Assembly: GCA_027605045.1 (NCBI GenBank)
Contig: JAQFWX010000035.1
Location: 62,001-126,000 of the forward strand
Length of the DNA: 64,000 nucleotides
From: Phallus indusiatus
Taxonomy: Eukaryota > Basidiomycota > Agaricomycetes > Phallales > Phallaceae
Reading direction: 5' to 3'
The stretch's first letter is position 1. The number at the start of each line of letters is the position of its first letter. The notes beneath the pieces are model-generated. The model was given only the letters and a program-made list of their open reading frames with translations. It ran no database searches and had not been told where the DNA came from. Shown one piece after another: positions 21,844 through 33,775 of the stretch. A program made the translations under genes and the position numbers.

Positions 21844-24645
21844 CTAATCCGTATATGCACCTTCACTCGCAGGCTACGTAATACCGAATTAAAATCAATT
21901 TCAATAACCGGCGGTAATATGCGACTTACAGCAACATCCCGAGCGTACCTGTATAGAACACCCCGTTTTTCTCTTAGAGGGCGCTTTCCAGAAATCTCCC
22001 ATTCTTGGCGTCTGGCTTGAATTACTTGTTCATCAGCAACCCATTCAAGGCGCCTCTCTACAGCATCAATGATAATCTGATCACCATCCTTCAAAAGAGC
22101 AATAGGACCCCCGAGCTGCGCCTCAGGTGTAACCTGTGGTCAATATACAAGTAGGATCGGGAAATCAGCAACCACATGGTAGTGAAGGGTCTCGCGTCTC
22201 ACTGACATGACCAATAATAAACCCTCTTGATGCGCCACTGAAACGGCCATCCGTGATTAACGCGACACTTTTCCCGAGGCCAGCTCCCATGATTGCCCCC
22301 GTTGGGCCTAAGACAAAAACGTATTTGCGAGCTATGACGCGAACATGCAGGCACATACCTAACATTTCTGGCATTCCAGGTGCACCTTTGGGACCTTGAT
22401 AACGGAAGACGACCACCGCTCCTGGCTTGATATCACCTCGCTCTAAAGCAGGATAAAAATCATTGACACTAGAAAAGGAATAGACTTAGATTACAGCAAT
22501 ATTTCTGGCTAGAGCGAAATATATCAAGTAGTAACTTATCAAAGCATTTCGCCACACCCTAAATTTAAATTGGAATGAGCACATATTCGAGGCACTACGG
22601 ATCAAAAAGATGATAGCTGACCTCAAACCGCAGTCCTTCCTTTCCGGTAAGCTTCGCAACAGCCGTACCAGGCGCAAGGTTTCCTTTCAAGATGGTCAAA
22701 TGTCCACTGCTTTTAATTGGATTCTCTAATGGCTTGACAACATCTTGAGTAGTAAAATCTAATTCAGCGATCCCTTCCAGATTCTCAGCCAAAGTTTTTC
22801 CGGTAACTGTTAGAGTATCCCCATGTAGCAAATTTGTATGATTCAGGAGATACTTTAACAAAGCAGGTATTCCTCCAACTTTATGTAGGTCTTCCATGAG
22901 GTACTTCCCTGATGGTCGGAGGTCGCAAAGATAAGGTGTCCGATCCCGGATAACCTGGAAATCTTCTATTCCGAGAGGAACATCTGCTGCACGAGCCATA
23001 GCAAGCAAATGTAAAACGGCATTGGTGGATCCTCCGATGACATTCACAATTGTGATGGCGTTCTCAAAGGCTTTGCGTGTCAGAATATCGCTTTAAATGG
23101 AAAGTAAGTTTATATTGATGTATTAACAGGGTTCAAATCAATGGGCACTCTACCGGGGTTTGATATCTTTAGCCAGTAAATTCTTCATATATGCGGCCGC
23201 GCGATAACACTCTTGCTTCTTTTCTATAGAAGCAATCAGGATCAAGTACATCCTTTTTAGTTCAAGTTCATTTATCATACCTGGCCAAGTAGCAGGTATA
23301 GAAGCAGAATAGGGTAACGAGATACCCAAAACTTCCAAACAGGTACTCATAGTATTGGCACTACGAACATCATGTGAGAGAGGTATTTCTTGATTCAGGG
23401 TATACTTACGTATACATGCCTCCGCAAGCACCAGGTCCGGGGCATGCATGTCGTACAACATCTTGTCTCTGTTCGTCCGTGATCGTCCCAGTCAAATATG
23501 CACCTGTAGATAGTAACGGGATACGGAAGATGGACATGGACGTTATGTGACTTGTAACACACCGTAAGATTCGAAGGCATCGCCAATATTAACCATTTCT
23601 CCCTTTTTGAAATCCATGCCTGGGCAGTCAAGATGTCGCACTCCAGGAGAGATCGTTCCTCCGTAAACAATGATGGTAGGTCGATTATATCTAGCAGCAG
23701 CCATAACACAACCAGGCACTTTGGTGATAGTAAGCCGATGCTTGAATGTAGAAGGTAACAATTAGACAGTGTCAACATACTGTTCTTGTCACAACCGGGT
23801 ATGGAGATGTTACCGTCGTAGTGTTGAGCCTTGGAACATTGAGGACAAGCTAAACACAAATGAAGGCTTCCAGCGCACCATCACAACCTGTGATAACAAG
23901 ACAAGTTTATCCCAAGATAGATTCGCATGAGGAAGGAAAGGCTTGTTACCGATTCAATGCTATCCGCAATAAGATCTCTCGACGGTAAACTGTATCGCAT
24001 GCCTATGAAGGTTGGCATTTCCAAAACGATTGAATGAACAAACGTTCTTTACCGTCAGTTCCCATGGTTATAGCATCGCTGTGAGAAGGTTAAATCGCAT
24101 GGGATCGGCATATATGTAAATCCAAGTACCTAACACCTGCTTTGATCTCAGAAGACATACTCTAAAATAGCAATGCGTCTGTGCGTACCGATGGTATTGA
24201 ATGTCAGCCCGACAAGATCCTCCGATTTGCACCCTTCTTTGACGTCTCTAGCGAGGTCAAGCAAATGACTGTTACATGGGTTTCCTTCCCACCAAATAGG
24301 ACAGATTCCAATCTGTGGTTTATTCATGTCTTCCTCCGTGACCCCAACCGCATATACTGCATAAATCAGCGAGGTTGTCCTCTGAAAATGTTGCTGTGTT
24401 GCATACACATAGCTTGAGCACCCCCTCGAGCCTGTCCATAACAACCATTTAAACCCACGAAAGAACTGATTATGACAGATATCTGACCTTATCTTGAGTT
24501 AACTTTGCTGAATACTTGTTGAGTTGCACATTGGGTGAAGCCTGGGAATGCTTCGACACGGAATAACTGCGAAAAACAATAAACCATCCAACTCTGAATG
24601 AATGGGTGAAATTTGACTGTACATTTCAACCACGCCTGGAGCCAT
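21844..24645 (-). CDS. ILV3: Dihydroxyacid dehydratase (valine/isoleucine synthesis)
   Basis: An iron-sulfur enzyme that converts dihydroxyacids to 2-keto acids in mitochondrial branched-chain amino acid synthesis. The gene has many small exons. Signatures in order: [50 protein letters not shown] (first cluster Cys), [29 protein letters not shown] (second Cys), [30 protein letters not shown] (third Cys), [23 protein letters not shown]-like cluster region, [35 protein letters not shown], and [20 protein letters not shown] at the C-terminus. Everything from LNKYS onward is secure. The N-terminus is uncertain: an ATG at 24645 with a GTACAG donor gives an in-frame leader that lacks an obvious presequence. 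Confidence 0.92.
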
Positions 24646-26825
24646 AATGAAAGTACAGTGGAGCGAGGGAAGAGAAGGGACAAAAGTCCTGCTATATTTA
24701 TAAGAGATCGATTCCCCAAAACTAGCTGAGGGAACCCGCCTTGCGGGTCCGTCACGTGTGTTTGCATACTGGGAAGACGGATTCGCGCGTGACAAGAATA
24801 TCCAAAACGTTTTCCGGAATGCCAGTGCTATGAGAGTCATGCGAGTGTCATTCTTAGAGAGAGAAGAGAAGAGCAAAGGGAATTATGGCATATCAATGTG
24901 AAGAACTCGTTACATGAATGGTTATAGCTCGATGTTAACCTACTAATTGATGATCTGGCATCCCTTTTATATTGGAAACACATATCCAAACAACTAGTCT
25001 TCGAAATGGTTATGTTGAAAAGGTCTTCATATGTTTTGATGTGATGCAGGCCGCAAGTGGAAAGTAAAAGCGTCTAGAGGCAAATATGTAACGCCGGTGT
25101 TTTTGAAATGCTTCTTGATCACGATTAAGGCAGCTTCTACGGCAAGCCTTCCGAAACAAAGTTGAACGAGATCAGAAAGTGCTGTTCTGGTGGGGTTTCA
25201 AGCTTAAGGGCTCGATCCCTTATACCAGTCAGTGTCAGTCTCCGGACTATGGTGGCTTCACCCCGGGAGAAAATCGAAATATCACCAACAAATTTGATCA
25301 AACTTGATGTTTAAGCCTGATTTCGCGAAAGCGGTTTAGTAACCTTTGCAGTTACAACACCCTTAGCATAGTTCGAACCCTCGGGCGAGATTGAAGGAGC
25401 CGGCGTACTCACTGTAGGCGATAGAAACATTTATTAAGCTTTCAAACCTCTTTTGAAGATTCATAGATAAACGGCGACAGACTTTTATAATAAAAATGAC
25501 GACGAAAAGTGGAAAGGATAGCTCGCAAGGGTTATTCCGGAGGCGCAAAGTCTAAACGGCCGTTGGTCGTACGATACTCCTAGTAATGCTCACGAGGTTG
25601 TAGGCGGACTGCAAGTCGTTTCAAAAAAAATCAAAGTAGGGCTAAATGAATGCCAAACGCACACTAGAGGGGTCTACGAGCTCCTTGAACCAAGTCTTTG
25701 ACTCTGACGGAACCCAAGGCCTGGCCATTGCATGTCCAACACATGTCCGACCGTGTACACCTCGCAAATCGCTATGGAAACTAAGAAGCTGATGAACCGG
25801 CGAGTAGACAATTGATTCGAGTTAACTTCATAACAAAAGGTAATTCGTGTCGCGTCGCGTATGGCTTTCCAATTGGTACCGCATTCAGGCAATAATATGT
25901 TGTTTGGCACAGATAGCGGAGGCTTGAAAGAAAAAGTACGGGTTTTGATCATCAGGACGGTCCATGTTTCGTGGCAAGTGAACAATGTATCTTCTTGTAA
26001 AGTCGTTTTTATGGCAATTAGTACGCTGGTCGACTTGGGTGAAACTCGTGCGTGTAGTGACGCGAGGCAATAACGCCTGGCACTGGGCAGTGTCACGAAG
26101 CTGATATGACAGGATCGGCATCGTCCATCAACTGAGCTACTGTAAATCCAAAGATCAAACCTAAGTTGCCAATCTACATCTGGACTCTCACTTAGCGATT
26201 TGCAGTAAGTACAAACAAGGAAGCATGCCAGAAGGAGGCTGCGGCGGTTCTCAGCGGCCTTCGGAACGGATGATTATAAAACTGATCCGAGCATTGAGAG
26301 GAAAATAAATGATTTATTTCATCGTTCTAATCCAACACTCGACCTTACCAAACCATAATAGTATGAAAATCAAGATAGAAAGAAAGAAAGAAAAAAAAGC
26401 CGCTACCGCAGTGAAAAAAGACGAGAAGTAAAGCAAAAAAAATAACTACCGCGACCAAAAGGCATCGAATCATTCAGAGAAGGCAGTTTTGACAAGGAAG
26501 GGAAGTGGAAGGAGGGAGTGTGTAGATATGTTTTGAAACAAAGATTTAGTTGGTTTGGGCGAGAACCATACAGAACAAATGCTACAGATGATTCGACGGA
26601 GGAGAAAGAGAAAAATAGAAATAGAGACGTAGACAAAGTTATTGAGAGAGCAGATAACACAGATAGAAAACAGTGGAGACCAAATAAGGACGGTGAAGAA
26701 AAAAGGAAGGGAAAAAAAAATTATACAAAGAAAAAATGGGCGCGGGATTCAAAAGAAACACGGATGGACATTTAGAAAGAAGAAGAAAACAGCATTTTAA
26801 TTAAGGAAAGCAAGATAATAGTCCA
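24646..26825. other. 2.2-kb gene-free stretch
   Basis: Between two minus-strand genes. The ILV3-proximal part has CACGTG (24754-24759) and probably the ILV3 promoter. The remainder has only short frames without recognisable similarity, a purine-rich low-complexity tract near 26370-26760 (GAAAGAAAGAAAGAAAAA type) that is probably CCR4 3' flank, and a tRNA-D-arm-like fragment near 26115-26145 on the minus strand with no complete cloverleaf. It may contain decayed repeats not visible by eye. Confidence 0.5.
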
Positions 26826-29248
26826 TCAATGAGAGCGGGTGCCATTCGTTGTAGTCGTATGCGACGATGGGAAGACGGGCGGAGGACGTGATGATGTTGA
26901 ATTGTCCTTCGGCGGCTTGACACGGAATTCGCCAACAAGGCATATATGACTAAGACCATTTCAGTCAAATGAACTGAACTGAATTGAATTGGTTCAAGAT
27001 AAGAAAAACACTTACTCTGACGGGAAATGTGCGTTCGGGAACCCAACAACCTTCGATAAATATGACTTATCCACCTCTCCTAACACTGAAGTGATGGAAA
27101 GGGTAGGGGTAGAATACCAAATATAGTCAATCGCACCCTGGAAAGTTGGTGTATGATTAGTCATCGAAAGCTCGCCAATGCCAGCATAAATGCTTTTGAG
27201 GTTTAAACGGTGTTTCAGCCCGTCCGACGTGTATTTGCCATATACGTGGGACATGAAGTCAGGATGATTTGACGGCACTGTTCCGTTGGCAAGAAAATCG
27301 TAGACTCCGCTGTCGGGAAGGGAATTAAAGTCTCCACAAACGATTGTTGGAATCTTTGATCCATCGGCATACTTGGGAGGCGGAGGACTATTTGGATCGT
27401 CAGATAACCGCGGTGGTAATTTTGCAAACCGGTCCGAAATTTTCTGCAATTCATCCATAAGCAAAGCCGCCTGGACAAGTTTGACATCTCGATACTCCGC
27501 GTCCCAGTAGATGTGCACGTTTGCGATAATAAGCCGTGAACCCGTCGCCCGACTTTCTAATAGTGTCACAACGGCAATGTGATCCTTAGTGAAAACTCGA
27601 TTGAACATGTCGTCTGTTTTCTTAAAGTCGGGTCGTTGTAGGGCGATCTGGTTGAACTCGATGAGTAGATTTTCGACGAGCTGATATCTGTATTGCAAAT
27701 ATAAATATAGTTCAAAGGAAGGAAAGAAGACTACTGTTTTTTTTTGCTTACTTGCTCGCTTTGTAAAAGGTTGCGCACCCGTCTACTCGCCGCCGTTCAG
27801 CTTCACCCATCGTACGAGCACGCGATTTTGGCCAATGAACACCTTCATAATCATGCGAACTAAGATTCGGTAAGAAGTAATCTTCATACTGTCCAACCTC
27901 CACTTCCTGAAGACACAAAAAGTCGGTTTCGTAATTCGTTATTTCCGTCAGAATAAGGTCCTTTCGGTAATCCCATGCCAACGCCCAGCTGGGTGTGTAA
28001 CCATATATATGCGTGGTGGCCGACCGTTCGCATAAAATGTTATACGACAGTAAGGTGAAACTTTCTGACAATGGATCATTGTCGTGTGCCTTTCTTTCCG
28101 CCTCGGATTGGAGCCCACGCCATTGCCGTTCCGGAGGTGGTGGTGGGACTGGACAGGAATCTCGAAGATAAGAAATTAAACTCGAGGTACCATCTTTCTG
28201 TAAGGTGTTCCGTAAAGTACCATCCAAGGGATTACCTTCCAAGCCAAGCATTTCCAACTGGTGTAGGCTACCAAGTTCGTGAGGGAGCGTTGTAATATGA
28301 TTGTCGAAGAGATAAAGCTCTCTAAGGAGAGTGAGCATGCCTAACTCTGGAGGGACAGAGGTTAGATCATTTCCGGAGAGATCCAGGAGGATTAATTGGC
28401 GCAATCGAGAAATTTCGGGAGGAACGAATGTAAGGGAATTGTGATTGAGATACAGGACGGTGAGATATGAAAAACGAAAGAGGTTTGTGGACAAGTTCTT
28501 CAAACGGATTCCACCGAGATCGAGGGTCGTCCATGTCGACTCCTGCTGTTTACGGATGTTCAACGGTTTTGTTCTTTGCGCAGGCGCAAGTGAAGAGGTG
28601 GAGGCAGAGGGTGTGTGTCCATTTACGGGCCGTTCTGCAGCGGAGGCTGCGGATGACGAACCAGGAGAATCTTGTTTATCTGACCGAGGAGAGCCTGTAG
28701 CGTCGGAAGCGGTGTCTGGAGGTAACTGTGATATTGGCGGTTGTAGTTTGGAATTAGGATGGGTGATTGGGATGGGAGCTTTGGCAGAATTTCGAACAGC
28801 CATTGCAGATGCACGAGCACGATGATGCGGATTGCTTGCTTGTCGACACAACTAAGAAAAAGAGACACCAAATGATGCAGAAAACGAGTCAGTGGCATGA
28901 GACACAAATCCGGAACCCAACGCAAAATGAAAGACGAAGAACAAAAAGGATGAGCTATTTTGGGCTTACCTCTGCTTTCAAGAGCTGAGTCTGCCAGTGA
29001 TGGCTCAGCGGAGGCTGGGAAGGGGAGCCATTCTGAATCATGTTGACCTGCTGTGAGCTCTGTGTCGGCGACGGCAGTGGAAATACTTGATGGATTGAAC
29101 TGTGGTGCTGGTGGTGGAGAGCAGGTGGCGGGGCGGGAGGGGGCGGGACAGAAGGAGGAGCACCATTGACATAAGGATTGTACGCCGACGACCTCGACCA
29201 CAGCGACTGGTCGTGTTTCGGTGAGCTCGCTGGAGGAGGATAATACAT
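26826..29248 (-). CDS. CCR4: CCR4 poly(A) deadenylase, CCR4-NOT complex
   Basis: The catalytic subunit that shortens mRNA poly(A) tails. The N-terminus (MYYPPPASSPKHDQ) is Pro/Ser/Gln-rich and disordered. Leucine-rich repeats follow, as in fungal Ccr4 (LYLNHNSLTFVPPEISRLRQ, LLDLSGNDLTSVPPELGML, LYLFDNHITTLPHELGSLHQ, MLGLEGNPLDG). Then comes the EEP exonuclease/phosphatase domain: FTLLSYNILCERS, DFLCLQEVEV with the metal-binding Glu, RRVDGCATFYK, RLIIANVHIYWDAEY, PTIVCGDFNSLPDS, GAIDYIWYS and, across the last intron, SDHI containing the catalytic Asp-His. Four exons are visible: 29248 to about 28970, 28851 to about 27754, about 27690 to 27014, and about 26950 to 26826. The LRR part is needed to bind the CAF1 partner in yeast. 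Confidence 0.93.
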
Positions 29249-29432
29249 ATTTTATTTTTTATTATTTTTTGATCTTTTTTATCGGACTTTATGTTCAGCT
29301 GGCGTTCATTTGAGGAGGGAGAGAAGGAAGTATTCGGACTCCGATAGATCTTCCTTTGCCGGCCGATACGCGCCACCACGCAGCGAGGAATTTGGGTAGC
29401 AGCGGCGGTGCACAACGCAGTGTCAAGACCCG

Positions 29433-30883
29433 ATGATGTCCAGCACGACGTCCGACTATCTTTCTCATGTCTTGGACACCATTCAGGAGGCTCATCCGAC
29501 CCTGGCGGACCCATCAACTCTCCGTGCAGTTCTGCCGTCGTTGTTGCTGGCTCTCATAGCAGGAGACACTAATCTCATCATCAGCACCCCGCAGCCCTCC
29601 CATCTACAAAAGGTCATTGGAAAGGTGAGCTGCGTGTTAATTTCCGAACGTATCACTTACAAGTTCTCTGCTAATAAATCAAGACAGATACTGTCGACAA
29701 TATTCGGTCTGTCCGTCAAACGTATTAGAATAAACTCAACACAGTCTCCAAGTCAACTCTTGGATTCATTGTTCATATATCCAACGTCTCATAGATTGTT
29801 CCCTCATTACAGGTCTCACTCTGACCCAAGACCTCCCTCCAGCAACTTCACCGAACACTCAGACAGTACCCTGCATAACACTCATTCCCTCATACCACCT
29901 CTGCCACGTTACCTGAGGCACAATACGGACCCTCTATTCCTTGGCAGCCATGACGACACTTTGCCACGTTTGCCACAAGTTGTTGTAATTTCCCATCTCG
30001 AGAGAGCTGGTCGCAGTGCTCATCTGGCTTTAGCCGAAGTACTTGCCCTTCGCCAGGTGGTTTTCCACTCAAACCAGACCGTTCTGCGGGGCGTCTGGGA
30101 CCTTCCGGATCGATTTTTCACTGTTTATGTCGCCCCACTTGCCGCTGGAGAACCCACGGAAAGACCAAATATTCACCCAAATTTGGTATGACCAACGTTT
30201 ACGATTCGTAATTAATCCTTCTCTGACCGACACCTGTAAAGTTGGACCATTTCGCATTCAGCGCCACTCTCGGTCAATTACCACAAACAGCTCGCTCTCC
30301 TTCCCCAAACGGTACCAGTCTGCCTCCCTCGCCATCACCAACTCATTCCCCGGTGATCAAATCAGCCCTTTCGCCCGTATTCCCATACAGTGACTTGCCT
30401 CCAGCACATTCCATTTATTTATCTCCCCTCGTCTCGAATTACAGCGTCGCCCTCATTTCGGCCGCCAGACACCACCCAGAGCTGGACGGAAGCTTGCTGA
30501 CGGCTCGGTGCGTTAAACATGTTGAACACTTGCTGAAAGCATCCGGTATTGTATTCGGTCAATGGAATGGAGTTAGCGAACCAGTTCAGGTAACGGCTCT
30601 GGTTATGGAAGCGCATGTACGTCGAATCGTTCCTCCGGCTCTGGCTCATAGGCTTCGAGTCAGGGACAGCCCAAGGGAGCAAATCATGGGTTTGTTATGG
30701 CCGGAAGCAGGTGTGAAAAGTTGGAAAAGAAAGATGGTTGAGGACAACCAGGATGCTTCGACGGAGGACAGCGAGAAGTTACCCACAAGTCCAGGATCTA
30801 AATTGTCTAGCGCTAAGGCAAGAGCTGGGGATAACCGGAGATCTATAAAAGCCATCCTTGCCGAGATTCTAGTAGAAGTGTAG
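29433..30883 (+). CDS. AAA+/magnesium-chelatase-like protein without a visible Walker A
   Basis: The order of elements resembles ChlI/MoxR-type AAA+ proteins. A segment QVVVISHLERAGRSAHLAL is in the Walker B/sensor region. HSNQTVLRGVWDLPDRFFT and then NLLDHFAFSATL resemble the ChlI motif in which candidate ring subunits end in LLDRF. YSVALISAARHHPELDGSLL resembles the C-terminal lid helix. No GxxGxGK loop is present where it would be expected (GDTNLIISTPQPSHLQK), so ATP binding is doubtful. Two introns: about 29625-29690 (GTGAGC to GACAG, in frame and stop-free) and 30187-30241, joining HPNL to LDHF. The C-terminus is Ser/Lys-rich. The gene is divergent from CCR4 (184 bp) and ends 34 bp from the RNase P gene. 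Family placement is tentative. Confidence 0.6.
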
Positions 30884-30917
30884 AAAACGCGGGAAGTATA
30901 TATGTCTCCGCATTATT

Positions 30918-31871
30918 TCATTCAAAAGGCACCACTTCATCGCCTATGACTATCATATGACCTGCATCTCCTCGTTCGGATAAAGGCGTTGGTTTGTATT
31001 TGATTTGCCGTCGTCGCTTTTGATGCTCGTTTGGTAATGTCTCTGCGTTGGCATGAGTATTACATTCAGGGGTCGTCGATGGTTCGGTAGCCTTCAGGGT
31101 CGACTCCGAGGGAGCGTCTTCGTCATTAGCCATATCGCAATCTACCGTGTCTTCTGGAGTTACCGAGGATGCCATTATAGGCGTCGCTGAGATACTTCGC
31201 GAAGCCTTGCAATGCAGACAGGTGTAAACCACTTTCTTGGTACCTCGACTTCGTGTGCCTGTGCTTTTCAAGGTCAAAGCGCTCTTAATAACGCCTCCTT
31301 GGATATCGTGACGTACCTTTTATACGTACAGTGGCAGTTGTTCCTGGCATTAGAACAGCATTGCATGATTTGCATAGCTTCCTCTTCACGGATGGATCGC
31401 TGCCCAAAAGAGAACTCTAAGTAATTACACAGCCTAATAAATAAACTTTACAAACATTCTTAGCACGTTTTTGCTCCCAATAATTCGAAAATCGTTGACG
31501 TATTTGGCGCCAAGATCATTTAAGGTGGCTTTCTTTCTAGTACCTGTACGATTTACGCTGCTGAGATTGGCGGACGATGACACGCGATTATCTGAGGCTG
31601 CCATCTCATCAACCGTAGCGTCTGCACCAGCATCTTCAACCATCGCATTAGCACTAGCACCTGGCCCGAAATTCAAAGCATTTTTCGGGTGTTTCTTCTG
31701 TGTGTGATTTTGAGACTGTTGTAATGCGCCCACGCTCCCCAAGTAGGAGCTAGCTTGGTACAAAAAGTTCATTCGCTGAAACGCCTCGCGATTCGGAATA
31801 GTGTGAGGATTTGGTGCACTGGGCCCGCCTTTATTATCATTCCTTGGATTTTTCTGTGTATTTTTCCCCAT
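30918..31871 (-). CDS. RPR2: RNase P/MRP subunit, Rpr2/Rpp21/Snm1 family
   Basis: A zinc-binding protein subunit of RNase P, which matures tRNA 5' ends, and possibly of RNase MRP. Three exons: 31871 to about 31459, a middle exon near 31421-31318, and the rest to 30918. The spliced protein shows the family order: NREAFQRMNFLYQASSYL, YVNDFRIIGSKNVLRM, DPSVKRKLCKSCNAVLMPG, TTATVRIKG and VVYTCLHCKASRSIS. The two CxxC pairs (LCKSCN, YTCLHC) are the zinc ligands. A Ser/Ala-rich insert sits between the first two helices, as in other basidiomycete versions. It is divergent from the ZCCHC9-like gene (116 bp). The choice between Rpr2 and Snm1 as symbol is not settled. Confidence 0.85.
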
Positions 31872-31987
31872 TATTGCTCCAGAGTTTATTGTGTCTTTGA
31901 TGTTAAGAACGGCGAACTTGAGAGAGAAGTGAAAACTGCCGGCGCTTAAGTAATGCCTGTGAAGCTTCTCAGTACTACTTTTGCGCA

Positions 31988-33112
31988 ATGACCCGTATAA
32001 CGAACCTTGGACGGAAGAGAACGTATTTAAAAGCTGGATTCGAGAGTAATGCGGACGAGGGTGACCGCGAAGAAAAACATGAACCATCTCAGACTGTAGA
32101 GTCTACAAACTCGACTTCAAATCCAACCAAAAAACCGAGAAAAAGGCGGAAAAAGGCCTCAGGGAATGAAGCAGACTCCAAGGCGGAAGGGGGCGAAGGA
32201 GATGGGGAAGTATCGAAAGAATCGGATGCTGCAGACAAGAGAGAAGAATCTTCGAATGTACCTGCTAAGAAGGGTAAGAAGGCAAAGTCGGGATTGAAAA
32301 AAGAACGAATGCATCAGAAACATGATCGAGGTATATTTCTTATTATGCTTGCATTTCTTTCACCTTCATAAATTACTCGTCTTTAATAGCCCTTTCAACG
32401 GAACGCAGAAGGCTCAGCCGAATCTCAGAACGAAACGCTGGGATGACTTGCCTGAGATGTCGACAAATGGGGCATAGTGTCAAACAATGCCCGAACGCTC
32501 AAAGTCAATCTGACTTATCAGAAGAGAAAAAGGATGGAAAACGAGATACTAATGATCATGGCTCAAAACCCAAACCTGCTCCTGGTGTCGGGATATGTTA
32601 CCGGTATCTACCTGTGTCGTCCCTCGTTTTAAATTGTATTGACTGAATTCATTCCAGTTGTGGAAGTTGGCGACATAACCTCTCGCGCTGTAAAAAGCCC
32701 ATTGATCCAGAAAACCCTCTCCCATTTGCTTCTTGTTTTGTATGTTCTAAAACAGGACATCTCGCATCGACTTGCCCGCAAAACCAAGGGAAGGGTATAT
32801 ACCCCAATGGAGGTTCGTGCAAGCTTTGCAAACAAACAGACCATTTAGCAAAAGATTGTCCGTTGAAATCGAAAGGTGATTTGTATATATTTTTAGCTCA
32901 AGAAAATTTTTTTAACTTTTGCAACAGAAATGGCTTCCAAGGAAACTGTGATGCTGGGAGACATCCGGACGGAAGGGGGCGCAGATGAAGACGATTTTCA
33001 TGTCATAAAGAGAAGGCGAGATGCTGTGCATAAAGAGGAAAAGGTTCTGAAAAAGTTGAGCGAACGTAAACCTAACGTAACGAAGTCTAAAATCGTGCAG
33101 TTTAATAAATGA
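31988..33112 (+). CDS. CCHC zinc-knuckle protein, ZCCHC9/Air-like
   Basis: The N-terminal ~110 residues are Lys/Glu-rich (KKPRKRRKKASG, a nuclear/nucleolar signal). After the first intron come four CCHC knuckles: CLRCRQMGHSVKQC, CGSWRHNLSRC, CFVCSKTGHLASTC and CKLCKQTDHLAKDC. The third exon begins at CGSWRHN. The C-terminal DEDDFHVIKRRRDAV matches the conserved tail of ZCCHC9. Members bind RNA and are linked to rRNA processing or nuclear RNA surveillance (Air1/2). Exons: 31988-32329, about 32390-32607, about 32656-32873 and about 32929-33112. Confidence 0.85.
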
Positions 33113-33775
33113 GGTTTTTATCCAATTTTTACATCATAACAGCAGTATTCTAATCCACAAACAGATTACTAATTTATATCACGAGCATTGCTAAATTAAA
33201 ACAGTCCGAAGTACTCGCTCAATTGACTCGTCCACTCAGTTGCTTAATCGTGCCACTTTTTGGTAACAGATATTCCAAGTCCAGGGTCTTTTCGCTCGCT
33301 CTTGGTTTTCAATGAGCAATGTTTTATCGACATAATAGAGGTCGCCGGAGGTGCGTTCATTGAGAGCGAGGTACGAAAACATTTCAGATGGCTAAAAAAA
33401 TTCAATTCGCCTTCGTTTCACGCTAAAGTTTGTGATTTCATGAAAAGTGAGGTTTAAGAGTTTGTAAAGTTTGCAAGTATCGGGCTCAAGCCAAACCAAG
33501 ATTCGGATGCGCGAAGGTGGATTTTGTCGTGGCGTTGGTTTCACTGTCAAATATCCTTTCCACGAGGACTTTGTAGCGTTTCTAAGACAATTTTTTGGTC
33601 TAGATGTTTTGAGAACCGGAAGAAGCTTGTCATGAAGAGACCAATGGCCGAACACAGTCAAACAATCACTTTCAAGTTCAGTCGGCAATGGTGTACCTCT
33701 TTGCACGTTCTGAATAAACACTCTAATTGTAGAGTGAATGGACGGTTCACAGTTTGTATCTAGTTAAAAGGTAGC
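33113..33775. other. Convergent intergenic region, no gene seen
   Basis: Between the 3' ends of the zinc-knuckle gene and FunK1-C. Only short, dissimilar frames on both strands; no repeat recognised. Confidence 0.45.

Noticed and set aside
26115..26160. Possible tRNA on the minus strand (TAGCTCAGTTGATGGA resembles a D-arm)
   Set aside because: No anticodon stem, T-arm or 3' acceptor strand pairs with it, so it is at most a fragment or chance match.
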